Shown here in pieces: positions 23,904 to 32,355 of a stretch of DNA of 64,000 bases. Location of the stretch: assembly GCF_900066015.1 (NCBI RefSeq), contig NZ_LN890655.1, forward strand, positions 3,822,726 through 3,886,725, read 5' to 3'. The position numbers were made by a program, and so were the translations under genes. The notes under the pieces are model-generated. The model saw only the letters and a program-made list of their open reading frames with translations, was not told the origin of the DNA and ran no database searches. Position 1 is the stretch's first letter, and every line of letters begins with the position of its first letter. The stretch is from Candidatus Promineifilum breve (GTDB lineage: Bacteria > Chloroflexota > Anaerolineae > Promineifilales > Promineifilaceae).

Positions 23904-25964
23904 ATGCGTTCAATCGGAATCCTGCTATTGTTGTCCCTGTGTCTGGGAGCTTGCTCGCTGTGGCCGGGGTCGGTTCCAGCCAATCAGATCGCTCTCCCGC
24001 CTAGCGGGGCGGCGACCAGCGCCGCGTCGCCCACGGCCGGGAGCTTGCCCACGGTCGAGAGTTCGCCCGTGCCCACGGCCGAGAGCGTGCTCACGCCCAC
24101 GCCTGTCCCACCGGCTACCGCCACCATCGTCCGCGTCACGCCGCCGCCCACCGACCTACCGGCGACGCCCGTCGCCACGTCTGTCTTCGACGGCTCCATC
24201 CCGCCCTTTCGCGACGACGTAGCGCTGGCCGTGGCCTATCTGGGCGTCGATCCGGCGCTGCCGACCCTGCAACCGGCCGTTGACCTGCAACCCGGCGCGG
24301 TGGATACCTTTTTCATCGGCAACGTGAAGGACAACACAATCGCCCAGGTCGAGGCGGAACTCAAGAGCGTCGGCGAAAGCGCCTACTTCTGGTTCGAGGT
24401 CGGCGACGCGGACGGCGAACCCGACGCGGCGTTGCTGGCTCAGGAGACGGCCGAATTCGACGCCATCTTCGACCGCCTCTACGACTATTACGGCGTGGCC
24501 CGGCCGGCCGGCGGGCGCGTCCACATCGTGCACATGTCGCCGGAGCGGTTGTGTGGCGAGGTTGAGCAGTGCGGTCTGGCCGGCTATTTTTCGTCGCGCG
24601 ATCTGCTGCCCCTGGCCGTCAGCCCGTCGTCGAACGAGCGGGCCATGTTCATCATGAATAGCCGCCAATTCGGCCAGCTAAGCTATCTGAGTACCCTGAC
24701 CCACGAACTGCGCCATCTGCTGGGCCACGACAACAGCCAGGGCGAGGAAGATTGGTTTGTCGAGGGGGCGGCCATGCTGGCCGAGGACTTATTGGGGTTC
24801 ACGCAAATCCCCCAGGATCGGGGCAGCCTGTTCCTGCAAAATACCGACCAGCAACTTAATCGCTGGACGGACGAGAACACCATCCCTTTCTACGGGCAGG
24901 GCTATCTGCTGAATCGTTTCCTCTATGACCGCCTGGGCGCGGACGGCTATCGTGAGTTTTCGCTCAGCCCGGTGCCGGGTCTGGCGGCGGTCGATGACAA
25001 TGCCGTGGCGATGGCGTTGGGCAAAACGGGCGACGCGCTATGGCTCGACTGGCTGGCGGCCATGGCCCTGCACGATACCGCCGGCGTGGCCGAAACGTAC
25101 CGGTGGGATGGCCCGGCCCTGGCGCCGATCTCCACTACCCAGGCCATCAATCTGCCGGCCCGCTTCGACACCAGCGTGCAACAATATGCCGCCGACTATT
25201 ACGAATTGCCCTCCAGCGGGACGATCACGCTGGATTTTGCCGGCGCGGAAAGCGTCTCGTTGTTGGGTTCGGCCGCGCCGTCGGGTGAACATTTCTGGTA
25301 TGCCCAACGGGCCAACAGCAGCAACCCCCGCCTGACCCGGACGGTCGATCTACGGGAAGTGGACTCGGCTACGCTGCAATACCGGGTCTTCGCCGACATC
25401 GAGCGCGGCTATGATTTCGCCTACGTCTCCGTCTCAGTCGATGGCGGCCAAACGTGGCAGGGGCTGACCGCCGCCGGGATGCAGGGGCTGGACCCGGTCG
25501 ATGACCCCTCCGCCAGTGCCTTGACCGAGCGCTTCTATACCGGACAGAACGGGCAGTGGCGGGCCGAAGAGATCGATCTGACGCCTTTCGCCGGGCAGGA
25601 AATACAACTGCGCTTTGAATACGTCACCGATCTGGTGCTGACGTATGGCGGGTTCGCCGTCGATGACATAGCCATTCCCGAAATCGGCTTTTTCGATGAC
25701 GCCGAAACGCTTGACGCAGGCTGGGTGGCCGAGGGGTTTGTGCGCGCCCCGGCCGAGTTGGCGCAACGCTGGGCCTTGCAACTGATCACGTTTGAGGATG
25801 GCCGGCCGTTGGTGACCGCGCTGGAGATTCCAGCCGACGGCCGATTGGAGCACACGCTGACGAGTATCGCCGGGGAAAGGCGGCCGATCCTGATCGTGGC
25901 CGCCCTTTCGCCGCAGACGTTACAGCCGGCCGCCTATACGCTGGCTGTCCATTCGTCCAGATAG
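23904..25964 (+). CDS. Secreted metallopeptidase lipoprotein with C-terminal MAM-like domain
   Basis: 686 residues from ATG 23904. Lipobox LCLGAC (Cys17), a long Pro/Thr/Ala linker to about residue 95, then a zinc-peptidase domain with THELRHLLGH (His267, Glu268, His271) and EEDWFVEGAAM (Glu287, likely third ligand), as in M30- or M6-like peptidases. Residues about 470-590 form a beta-sandwich (ADIERGYDFAYVSVSVDGGQ, LRFEYVTDLVLTYGGFAVDD) seen in immune-inhibitor-A-type proteins. It probably degrades proteins at the cell surface. Confidence 0.8.
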   Translation: MRSIGILLLLSLCLGACSLWPGSVPANQIALPPSGAATSAASPTAGSLPTVESSPVPTAESVLTPTPVPPATATIVRVTPPPTDLPATPVATSVFDGSIPPFRDDVALAVAYLGVDPALPTLQPAVDLQPGAVDTFFIGNVKDNTIAQVEAELKSVGESAYFWFEVGDADGEPDAALLAQETAEFDAIFDRLYDYYGVARPAGGRVHIVHMSPERLCGEVEQCGLAGYFSSRDLLPLAVSPSSNERAMFIMNSRQFGQLSYLSTLTHELRHLLGHDNSQGEEDWFVEGAAMLAEDLLGFTQIPQDRGSLFLQNTDQQLNRWTDENTIPFYGQGYLLNRFLYDRLGADGYREFSLSPVPGLAAVDDNAVAMALGKTGDALWLDWLAAMALHDTAGVAETYRWDGPALAPISTTQAINLPARFDTSVQQYAADYYELPSSGTITLDFAGAESVSLLGSAAPSGEHFWYAQRANSSNPRLTRTVDLREVDSATLQYRVFADIERGYDFAYVSVSVDGGQTWQGLTAAGMQGLDPVDDPSASALTERFYTGQNGQWRAEEIDLTPFAGQEIQLRFEYVTDLVLTYGGFAVDDIAIPEIGFFDDAETLDAGWVAEGFVRAPAELAQRWALQLITFEDGRPLVTALEIPADGRLEHTLTSIAGERRPILIVAALSPQTLQPAAYTLAVHSSR

Positions 25965-25972
25965 CGGATTAG

Positions 25973-26068
25973 CGGGAGCGGATGGGAGTCGAACCCACCA
26001 CCGCCTACTGTGCGTAGCCGGCCACTTATTTTGAAGACAAGGGCATCCACCGGGACACAACCACTCCC
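25973..26068 (-). tRNA. selC: tRNA-Sec (anticodon TCA)
   Basis: About 96 bases. An 8-base acceptor stem (GGGAGTGG with CCGCTCCC), an anticodon loop CTTCAAA with UCA (26032-26034 on the + strand) in a CTTGT/ATAAG stem, a long variable arm and a T-loop TTCGACT. The extended acceptor and variable arm are the marks of selenocysteine tRNA. It implies that the genome encodes selenocysteine; selA, selB and selD are not in the window. Confidence 0.9.
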
Positions 26069-26140
26069 ATCAGGAATTGTGGCCGCTGGTGGGGGGATTG
26101 TCAATAAAAGGAGACGAGGCTGAGCGGCGGCTTCATTCCC

Positions 26141-26169
26141 TTGACAGCCGGCGGCCATTCCGATAGAAT
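26141..26169 (+). promoter_or_regulatory. Sigma70-type promoter for the tRNA cluster
   Basis: TTGACA at 26141-26146 and TAGAAT at 26164-26169 with a 17-base spacer, 34 bases before tRNA-Phe. Confidence 0.85.
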
Positions 26170-26202
26170 GGCAGTACCATTAACAACAAGCCAATCCCAC
26201 TG

Positions 26203-26275
26203 GCCGGGATAGCTCAGTTGGTAGAGCACTTCACTGAAAATGAAGGTGTCCCCAGTTCGAGTCTGGGTCCTGGCA
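26203..26275 (+). tRNA. tRNA-Phe (GAA)
   Basis: Complete cloverleaf: acceptor GCCGGGA/TCCTGGC, D-arm AGCTCAGTTGGTAGAGC, anticodon loop CTGAAAA, T-loop TTCGAGT, discriminator A. Confidence 0.97.
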
Positions 26276-26305
26276 TCGGTTCTGATTTACATAGCTAGAG
26301 ACCAT

Positions 26306-26377
<72 letters not shown>

Positions 26378-26387
26378 CTCAACTTAA

Positions 26388-26416
26388 ACGGCAGGCCGCA
26401 GGGCCTGCCGTCTTGT
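26388..26416 (+). terminator. Terminator-like hairpin between tRNA-Gly and tRNA-Cys
   Basis: ACGGCAGGCC pairs with GGCCTGCCGT around a 4-base loop and is followed by CTTGTT. May end or attenuate the tRNA transcript. Confidence 0.65.
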
Positions 26417-26419
26417 TAT

Positions 26420-26490
26420 GGCGACGTGGCCAAGTGGTAAGGCATGGGTCTGCAAAACCCTGATCACCGGTTCGAATCCGGTCGTCGCCT
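26420..26490 (+). tRNA. tRNA-Cys (GCA)
   Basis: Acceptor GGCGACG/CGTCGCC with discriminator T as usual for Cys, anticodon GCA within CTGCAAA, T-loop TTCGAAT. Confidence 0.96.
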
Positions 26491-26520
26491 CTGCGCTCCT
26501 GAATCAGAACGTGTAGCTAT

Positions 26521-26552
26521 AAAGCTCTTGCCCGCGCAAGAGCTTTCTTTTT
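26521..26552 (+). terminator. Intrinsic terminator after the tRNA cluster
   Basis: AAAGCTCTTG/CAAGAGCTTT stem (10 pairs, 6-base loop) followed by CTTTTTG. Confidence 0.85.
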
Positions 26553-26582
26553 GGATACAATGCCACGCTGGAGTAATAACCC

Positions 26583-28301
26583 ATGTCTCTTTCCCCTATC
26601 CCCGATACACCTTTTCCCATCGACCCGACGCAATGGGAGTCCTTCGCCGGCCACTTCGAGCGCCTGCTGCATGTGCCCCTGGATGAAGCCAACGTGCGCG
26701 ATTGGCTGCGCGAGTGGTCGGACCTGAACCGCCTGGTCGATGAGGCCGGGGCCATCGTCTACATTGAATCGACGCTGGACACGGCCGACCCGGCCCGCGA
26801 GCAAGCCTTCCTGAATTACGTCGAGAACGTCGATCCGAACTATCGCCGCGCCGAACAAGCCCTGAAGGAACGGCTGCTGGCCTTCGCCGCCGACGATGAC
26901 GCCTTCGGGCCGGAGATGCGCATGGCCCTGCGCAAGATGCGCAATCAGGCCGACTTGTTCCGCGAGGCCAACGTGCCCCTCTTCACCGAACTAGCCAAGC
27001 TGGGCAACGAATACGACAAGCTCACCGGCGCGATGAAGGCCGATTGGGACGGCGAAGAGAAGAACCTGAGCCAACTGGATTCCCTTCTCCAGAACCGCAA
27101 CCGGGCGACGCGCGAGCGGGCCTGGAAAACGATCATGGGCCTGTGGCAGGACAAGCGGGCCGAGTTGAACACGGTCTACCGCCAGATGCTGGAATTGCGC
27201 CGCCAAATCGCCGAAAACGCCGGGCTGCCGGATTTCCGCGCCTATACCTTCCGCGCCTATAACCGTTTCGACTATACCCCCGATGATTCCCTGCTCTTCC
27301 ACGACGCCATCGAGGCCGTCGTTGTGCCCGCGGCGCGGCGCGTCTACGAGAAGAAACGGGCGCAGTTGGGCCTCGATGCCCTGCGGCCGTGGGATGCCGA
27401 GGTCGACGCCGCCGGCCAGCCGCTGCAACCCTATCAGGGGCAGGACGCGCTCATCCAGGGCAGTCTGAATATGTTCGAGCACGTCGATGGGACGCTGGCC
27501 CGCCAATTCGCCACGATGGCCGAAGAGGGCTTGCTCGATCTGGACACGCGGGCGGGCAAGGCGCTGGGCGGCTATTGCAGCAGCCTGAATTGGCGGCAGC
27601 GGCCCTATATCTTTATGAACGGCGACGGCACCCACGATGACCTGCAAACCATGCTCCACGAGGCCGGCCACGCCTTCCACGCCTTCGAGAGCTACGCCCT
27701 GCCCTACGTCTGGCAACTGGACGTGCCGATGGAATTTTGCGAGGTAGCGTCGATGAGCATGGAGTTGCTGGCCGCGCCCTATCTGACCCGCCGGTTCGAT
27801 GGCTTCTATACCGAGGCCGAAGCGGCGCGGGCGCGCATCGAGCATCTGAGTAAAATCCTCACCTTCTTGCCTTACATGGCCGTCGTTGACGGCTTCCAAC
27901 ACTGGGTATACACTCATCCCGAAGCGGCGCTGGATGCCGCGGCCTGCGACAAGGCCTGGGGCGATCTGTGGGATCGCTTCATGCGCGGCATCGACTGGAC
28001 GGGCTTCGAGGCGGAACGGGTTAGCGGCTGGCATCGCAAGCTGCATATCTTCCACGTCCCGTTCTACTACATCGAGTACGGCATGGCCCAGGTGGGGGCC
28101 TTGCAGGTGTGGCGCAATGCACTGCGCGATCAGGCCGAGGCCGTCGCCACCTACCGGCAGGCGTTGCAACTGGGCGGAACGCGCCCGCTGCCGGAGCTAT
28201 TTTCGGCCGCCGGCGCGGCTTTTCGCTTCGATGAAGCGCTGTTGACGGAATTGGTCGATCTCATCGAAACAACGCTGGCGCAATTGGAGCGCGCGAACTA
28301 A
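26583..28301 (+). CDS. pepF: Oligoendopeptidase F (M3 family)
   Basis: 572 residues, normal for the PepF/M3B group. Zinc site HEAGHAFH (His359, Glu360, His363) within TMLHEAGHAFHAFES, preceded by the family stretch PYIFMNGDGTHDDLQ and followed by PMEFCEVASMSMELL with the third ligand Glu. N-terminal helical part (1-200) is the lobe that limits substrate length. It is a cytoplasmic enzyme that trims peptides of about 7-17 residues. It is separated from the regulator gene by 5 bases, so the two are probably one transcript. Confidence 0.93.
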   Translation: MSLSPIPDTPFPIDPTQWESFAGHFERLLHVPLDEANVRDWLREWSDLNRLVDEAGAIVYIESTLDTADPAREQAFLNYVENVDPNYRRAEQALKERLLAFAADDDAFGPEMRMALRKMRNQADLFREANVPLFTELAKLGNEYDKLTGAMKADWDGEEKNLSQLDSLLQNRNRATRERAWKTIMGLWQDKRAELNTVYRQMLELRRQIAENAGLPDFRAYTFRAYNRFDYTPDDSLLFHDAIEAVVVPAARRVYEKKRAQLGLDALRPWDAEVDAAGQPLQPYQGQDALIQGSLNMFEHVDGTLARQFATMAEEGLLDLDTRAGKALGGYCSSLNWRQRPYIFMNGDGTHDDLQTMLHEAGHAFHAFESYALPYVWQLDVPMEFCEVASMSMELLAAPYLTRRFDGFYTEAEAARARIEHLSKILTFLPYMAVVDGFQHWVYTHPEAALDAAACDKAWGDLWDRFMRGIDWTGFEAERVSGWHRKLHIFHVPFYYIEYGMAQVGALQVWRNALRDQAEAVATYRQALQLGGTRPLPELFSAAGAAFRFDEALLTELVDLIETTLAQLERAN

Positions 28302-28306
28302 ACCGG

Positions 28307-28975
28307 ATGGACTCACGCGACGTCATGGAACCCAGCGCGGCAATGCGCGAATACCTGGCCGAGATCTACCGCCTACAGGAAGATTCACCGACAGTCAGCA
28401 CCACCAGCCTGGCCGATCGTCTGGACGTGTCGCCGCCGGCGGTGCCGCGTATGCTCAAGCGGCTACAGAGCGTCGGCTTCGTTAAGCACGTCCCCTATCA
28501 GGGCGTGGAGCTAACGGCGCGTGGGCGCGAAGAGGCACTGCACGAGATCCGCCGCCACCGCATCCTGGAGGTCTTTCTGGTCAACGTGATGGGTTTCACC
28601 TGGGACGAGGCGCACGATCACGCCGACGGGCTGGGCGCGGGCCTCAACGACCGGCTGACGGAGCGCATGGCCGAGATGACCGGCTTTCCGCAACGCTGCC
28701 CTCACGGCGAACCCATCCCCGACCCCGAGGGACGGCTGCCGGCGATCAACGACGTGTGCATCGTCAATCTGGGCGTCGGCCACAAAGGGCTGGTCAGCCG
28801 CGTGCGCACCCACGAGCCGGAGAAGTTGCAATACATGGCCAGCCTCAGCCTGACGCCGGGCACGCCGTTCGAAATCCTCGGCCGCGCCCCGTTCAATGGC
28901 CCCATGCGCCTGCGCGTCGGCCGCGAGGAAGTGATCGTCGGCTATGAATTGATGAAATCGCTGTGGGTCACCTGA
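28307..28975 (+). CDS. DtxR/MntR-family regulator with altered metal-binding helix
   Basis: 222 residues. N-terminal winged helix (about 10-70: VSTTSLADRLDVSPPAVPRMLKRLQ), dimer/metal domain (75-140) and FeoA/SH3-like domain (150-222). In the dimer helix the family has H-x-x-A-x-x-x-EH; here it reads AHDHADGLGAGL, so the Glu-His pair and the Cys or Glu before it are replaced by Gly and Ala. The end FPQRCPHGEPIP is normal. It probably represses metal or oxidative genes, but its metal control is doubtful. It is followed by a strong terminator. Confidence 0.85.
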   Translation: MDSRDVMEPSAAMREYLAEIYRLQEDSPTVSTTSLADRLDVSPPAVPRMLKRLQSVGFVKHVPYQGVELTARGREEALHEIRRHRILEVFLVNVMGFTWDEAHDHADGLGAGLNDRLTERMAEMTGFPQRCPHGEPIPDPEGRLPAINDVCIVNLGVGHKGLVSRVRTHEPEKLQYMASLSLTPGTPFEILGRAPFNGPMRLRVGREEVIVGYELMKSLWVT

Positions 28976-29001
28976 GCCGCGGCGGTCAGGTTTTTGTGTA
29001 A

Positions 29002-29033
29002 AAAAAGCCGGCCTGATGGCCGGCTTTTTATTT
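29002..29033. terminator. Bidirectional intrinsic terminator
   Basis: AAAAAGCCGGCC/GGCCGGCTTTTT stem with TGAT loop and T-runs on either side, between the convergent regulator gene and the DivIC-like gene. Confidence 0.92.
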
Positions 29034-29034
29034 T

Positions 29035-29466
29035 CTAGCGGGTGGGTTGGGGAGCGTCGGTCAGCAGCCGCCACCACGCCTGCCAGGGGCGGGCGTCCAG
29101 CGCCGGGTCGGGCGTGGCTGGCGGCGCGGGCGTGGGTTCGGGCGTGGCTTCCTGCAACATGGGCACAATGCGCCGTTCGCCGGGCAGGATCATGCCGCCC
29201 TCGTTGCGGGCGTAGGCGGCCACGTAATCGTCGCTGCTGACGTATTCCAGCGTGGCCTGTAGTTCCACCTGCCGGGTCGCTTCGCTGTCGATTTGGGCCT
29301 GGAGCGCCTCTTCGCCGCTACCCACCAGCCGCCCCGCCTGCGCCCGGTTGTTCAGATCGACGGCGATAATGATCGCCACGACGATGACCAGGAAGAAGAT
29401 CACCTGCGGCAGGCTAAAGAGCGGCCGCGCGCGAAAAACGGGTGAATCGAACAACCTTTTGGCCAT
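29035..29466 (-). CDS. FtsB/DivIC-like septum formation protein
   Basis: 143 residues from ATG 29466. One membrane segment (LPQVIFFLVIVVAIIIAVDL), a short heptad coiled coil (about 45-75) and the typical outside motif YVAAYARNEGGMILPGERRIVP, then a Pro-rich tail. Such proteins join FtsL and FtsQ in the divisome. In Chloroflexota it stands alone rather than in the ftsL cluster here. Confidence 0.8.
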   Translation of the reverse strand: MAKRLFDSPVFRARPLFSLPQVIFFLVIVVAIIIAVDLNNRAQAGRLVGSGEEALQAQIDSEATRQVELQATLEYVSSDDYVAAYARNEGGMILPGERRIVPMLQEATPEPTPAPPATPDPALDARPWQAWWRLLTDAPQPTR

Positions 29467-29501
29467 CGTTGAAATCTTAGCCTTAATGATACTCGTTGGC
29501 A

Positions 29502-29570
29502 AGACCTGACAGGTGGGCGGCGCTAGAACTTTTACATAAACGATACCGGGGCCGCCCACCTGTCAGGTCT
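29502..29570. repeat. 20-base perfect inverted repeat (ACCTGACAGGT family)
   Basis: AGACCTGACAGGTGGGCGGC at 29502-29521 and its exact complement at 29551-29570, 29-base spacer, between divergent genes. The core GACCTGACAGGTC recurs as a palindrome at 32131-32147; ACCTGTCAGG also at 46354. Confidence 0.88.
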
Positions 29571-29620
29571 AGGTAGACCGACTCCTTGCCGATTCCCTCC
29601 GGCCTAAGTAGAATGCACCG

Positions 29621-30490
29621 ATGCAAACGCGCGCGCCCCATCCACCTGTCGATTACCTGGCGGTTGGTCACATCTGTCTGGATGTGGCCCCCGGCGGCTA
29701 CGTGACCGGCGGCGCGGCGGCCTACACGACCGCCGTGGCCCGCGCGTTGGGTTGCCGGGCGGGCATCGTCACCAGCGCCGCGCCCGCTAGCGAATTCGCC
29801 GACGTGTCGCCGCGCATCCCCATCCATCGCGTTGACGCCCCGGCCACGACGATTTTCGAGAACATCTACGACGGCGGCCAACGCCGGCAGATCATCCATA
29901 GCGTGGCCGGGACATTAACGGCCGAGGACGTTCCCGCGCTCTGGGCGCGCGCGCCGATGGTGCATCTTGGCCCCATCGCCAACGAGATCGACCCGGCCAT
30001 GATCACCCTGTTCAGCAACAGCAGCGTCTGTATCGGGCCGCAAGGCTGGATGCGTCGCTGGGATGAACGGGGCCGGGTCTATCAGGTCGAATGGGCCGCG
30101 GCGGCCGAGGTGTTGCCCCTGGCGGCTGTCACTGTGCTGAGCACCGAGGACTTGCCCGATCCGTCCCTGGCCGACGACTACGCCGGGTTGGCCCGCCTGT
30201 TGGTGATGACCGACGGCGCCAGCGGCTGCCTGGTTTATCATAACAATGAGGTGCGGGCCTTTGCCGCGCCGGCCGTGAGCGTGGCCGACCCCACCGGCGC
30301 GGGCGACGCCTTCGCCGCCGCCTATCTGGTGCGCCTCTATCAGACCGACGGCGACGTGTGGGAAGCGGCCGAGTTCGCCAATCGCGTCGCTGCCCGCTCG
30401 GTGACCCGGCGCGGCCTGGCCGCCAAAGCCGCGGCGATTGGCGACCTGCTCAGCGAAGAGACGCGCCAACCGGCCCGAGGGATTCGCTAA
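29621..30490 (+). CDS. PfkB-family sugar kinase
   Basis: 289 residues of ribokinase fold. Start motif YLAVGHICLDVAPGGYVTGGAAAYTT and the family signature DPTGAGDAFAAAYL (catalytic Asp) near residues 220-235. The middle part (IHSVAGTLTAEDVPALWARAPMVHLGPIANEID) forms the lid. The substrate is unknown. It is directly upstream of parA (4-base gap), probably only by chance of operon structure. Confidence 0.87.
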   Translation: MQTRAPHPPVDYLAVGHICLDVAPGGYVTGGAAAYTTAVARALGCRAGIVTSAAPASEFADVSPRIPIHRVDAPATTIFENIYDGGQRRQIIHSVAGTLTAEDVPALWARAPMVHLGPIANEIDPAMITLFSNSSVCIGPQGWMRRWDERGRVYQVEWAAAAEVLPLAAVTVLSTEDLPDPSLADDYAGLARLLVMTDGASGCLVYHNNEVRAFAAPAVSVADPTGAGDAFAAAYLVRLYQTDGDVWEAAEFANRVAARSVTRRGLAAKAAAIGDLLSEETRQPARGIR

Positions 30491-30494
30491 CGAC

Positions 30495-31289
30495 ATGGCC
30501 CGCATCTATGCCATCGCCAATCAGAAAGGCGGCGTGGGCAAGACGACCACCGTCGTCAACCTGAGCGCCTATTTGGCCGGCAGCGGCCGGCGGGTGCTGG
30601 TGGTCGATCTGGATCCGCAGGCCAACGCTACCTCGGCCCTGGGCTTCGACAAAAACCAAATGAAGCCCTCGACCTACGAACTGCTGCTCGATCAGGCCCC
30701 GGTGGGCGACGTGCGCCTGCGCCACGACGAGTTTGGGCTGGATCTGTTGCCGTCCCATCCCGCCTTGGCCGGGGCGGAGATCGAACTGGTGCAGGCCATC
30801 GGCCGGGAATATCGCCTGCAGCGCGCCTTGCAGGAGACCGCCGACGAGTACGACTATATCCTGATCGATAGCCCGCCCAGCCTGGGCCTGCTGACCGTCA
30901 ACGCCCTGACCGCCGCCCGCGACGGCGTGCTCATCCCGGTGCAGTGCGAATATCTGCCGCTGGAAGGTCTGTCGCAGTTGACCAAGACCATCCATCTGGT
31001 GCAGGAGTATCTCAATCCGGCGCTCCACATTCGCGGCGTGATGATGACCATGTACGACAGCCGCACCAATCTGAGCCGCCAGGTCGTGGAGGAGGTGCGC
31101 CGCCACTTCCCCAACAAGGTGTTCCGCACCATCATCCCGCGCAATATTCGCCTCAGCGAGGCCCCCAGCTTCGGCCGGCCGATCAACTTCTACGCCCCCC
31201 AATCGCCCGGCGCGGTGGCCTACCGGCTGCTGGCGACGGAGTTGCTCAACGGCGACCGGCGCAACGGTGGAGGCGAACATGCCGAATAA
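30495..31289 (+). CDS. parA: Chromosome partitioning ATPase ParA (Soj)
   Basis: 264 residues. Deviant Walker A QKGGVGKTTT (residues 10-19), then VVDLDPQANATSALG, and YILIDSPPSLGLLTVNA (Walker B). It drives origin movement with ParB. Start at ATG 30495; an upstream in-frame stretch lies inside the kinase gene. It ends inside the first codons of parB. Confidence 0.97.
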   Translation: MARIYAIANQKGGVGKTTTVVNLSAYLAGSGRRVLVVDLDPQANATSALGFDKNQMKPSTYELLLDQAPVGDVRLRHDEFGLDLLPSHPALAGAEIELVQAIGREYRLQRALQETADEYDYILIDSPPSLGLLTVNALTAARDGVLIPVQCEYLPLEGLSQLTKTIHLVQEYLNPALHIRGVMMTMYDSRTNLSRQVVEEVRRHFPNKVFRTIIPRNIRLSEAPSFGRPINFYAPQSPGAVAYRLLATELLNGDRRNGGGEHAE

Positions 31290-32139
31290 ACGCCAGGCCC
31301 TCGGCCGCGGTCTGGAAGCCCTCTTCGCCGGCAACGAACGCCCGGCGCGCGAAACGGGCGTGCTGACTGTCGGCATCGACCAGATCATCCCCAACCCGCG
31401 CCAGCCGCGCACGTCGATGAACGGCGAGCAGTTGGCCGAGTTGGCGGCGTCGATCACGATCCACGGCCTCATCCAGCCGCTCGTCGTCACCGAAACCCTC
31501 GAGGGCTACGTGCTCATCGCCGGGGAGCGCCGCTGGCGGGCCTCACAACTGGCCGGGCTGGAGCAGGTGCCGGTCATCGTCAAGGAGACGACGCCGCAGG
31601 ACATGCTGGAGTTGGCCCTCATCGAGAACATCCAGCGCGCCGACCTAAACGCACTGGAAGAGGCCCACGCCTACCGCCACCTCATCGACGAGTTTGGGCT
31701 GACCCAGGAGGCGGTGGCCGAGCGGGTGGGCAAGGCGCGCTCGACGGTCGCCAATCTGCTGCGCTTGCTGACGCTGCCCGACGGTGTGCAGGCGGCGGTG
31801 AATGACGGCCGTCTCAGCGGGGCGCACGGCCGGGCGCTGCTGCCCTTGCCCACGGCCGAGATGCAGACGGCGGCCATGAACCAGATCCTCAAGCTGGGCC
31901 TCAGCGTGCGCCAGACGGAAACCCTGGTAGTCCACCTGCTGGCCGACGCCCGACCCGACCCCCGGCCGCGACCCCAACTGTCGCCGGAACTCCTCGATCT
32001 CCAGAGCCGCTTTGAATCGTCGCTGGGCACGCGGGTGAGCATCGAGAAAGGCGCCAAGGGCGGCCGGGTGATCATCCACTACTACTCCGACGAAGACCTC
32101 AGCGCGATCTACGAATCGATCGTTGGCGATGAGACCTGA
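31279..32139 (+). CDS. parB: Chromosome partitioning protein ParB
   Basis: 286 residues. N-terminal basic box RQALGRGLEALF (contacts ParA), then the CTP-binding ParB domain with PNPRQPRTSM, IQPLVVT and GERRWRAS (residues about 25-110), the HTH domain LTQEAVAERVGKARSTVAN (about 140-160), and a C-terminal dimer part. Start ATG 31279 lies within the parA end; SD GGAGGCG. No parS site was recognised near by. Confidence 0.95.
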   Translation: MPNKRQALGRGLEALFAGNERPARETGVLTVGIDQIIPNPRQPRTSMNGEQLAELAASITIHGLIQPLVVTETLEGYVLIAGERRWRASQLAGLEQVPVIVKETTPQDMLELALIENIQRADLNALEEAHAYRHLIDEFGLTQEAVAERVGKARSTVANLLRLLTLPDGVQAAVNDGRLSGAHGRALLPLPTAEMQTAAMNQILKLGLSVRQTETLVVHLLADARPDPRPRPQLSPELLDLQSRFESSLGTRVSIEKGAKGGRVIIHYYSDEDLSAIYESIVGDET

Positions 32140-32147
32140 CAGGTCTC
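32131..32147. repeat. 17-base palindrome at the parB stop
   Basis: GAGACCTG-A-CAGGTCTC, overlapping the parB TGA and the stop of the next, convergent small gene. Member of the GACCTGACAGGTC family seen at 29502. Confidence 0.75.
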
Positions 32148-32316
32148 ACTGGGCCAATCGCTTCTCCAGTTCGCGCACCCGCGCCTGTGCCTCCGCGAAG
32201 CGATCCAGCAGGTCGAGCGCGCCATCCTCGGTGGAGGTGCTCTTCTGGTAGTACCAGACGATGAGGGCGGTCAAGGCGGCGATGAGAAAGCCGATCAGGA
32301 AGGTTGATCGTCGCAT
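32146..32316 (-). CDS. Small membrane protein (56 aa)
   Basis: 56 residues: a basic N-terminus (MRRS), one membrane segment TFLIGFLIAALTALIVWYY, then a charged coiled coil (DLLDRFAEAQARVRELEKRL). It is read leftward and converges with parB. Unknown function; the layout (anchor plus coiled coil) is common for small envelope proteins. Start at ATG 32316. Confidence 0.6.
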   Translation of the reverse strand: MRRSTFLIGFLIAALTALIVWYYQKSTSTEDGALDLLDRFAEAQARVRELEKRLAQ

Positions 32317-32355
32317 AAGTTCACTCCGTGGCCGTGTTTCTGGCCGGCCGTGTTG

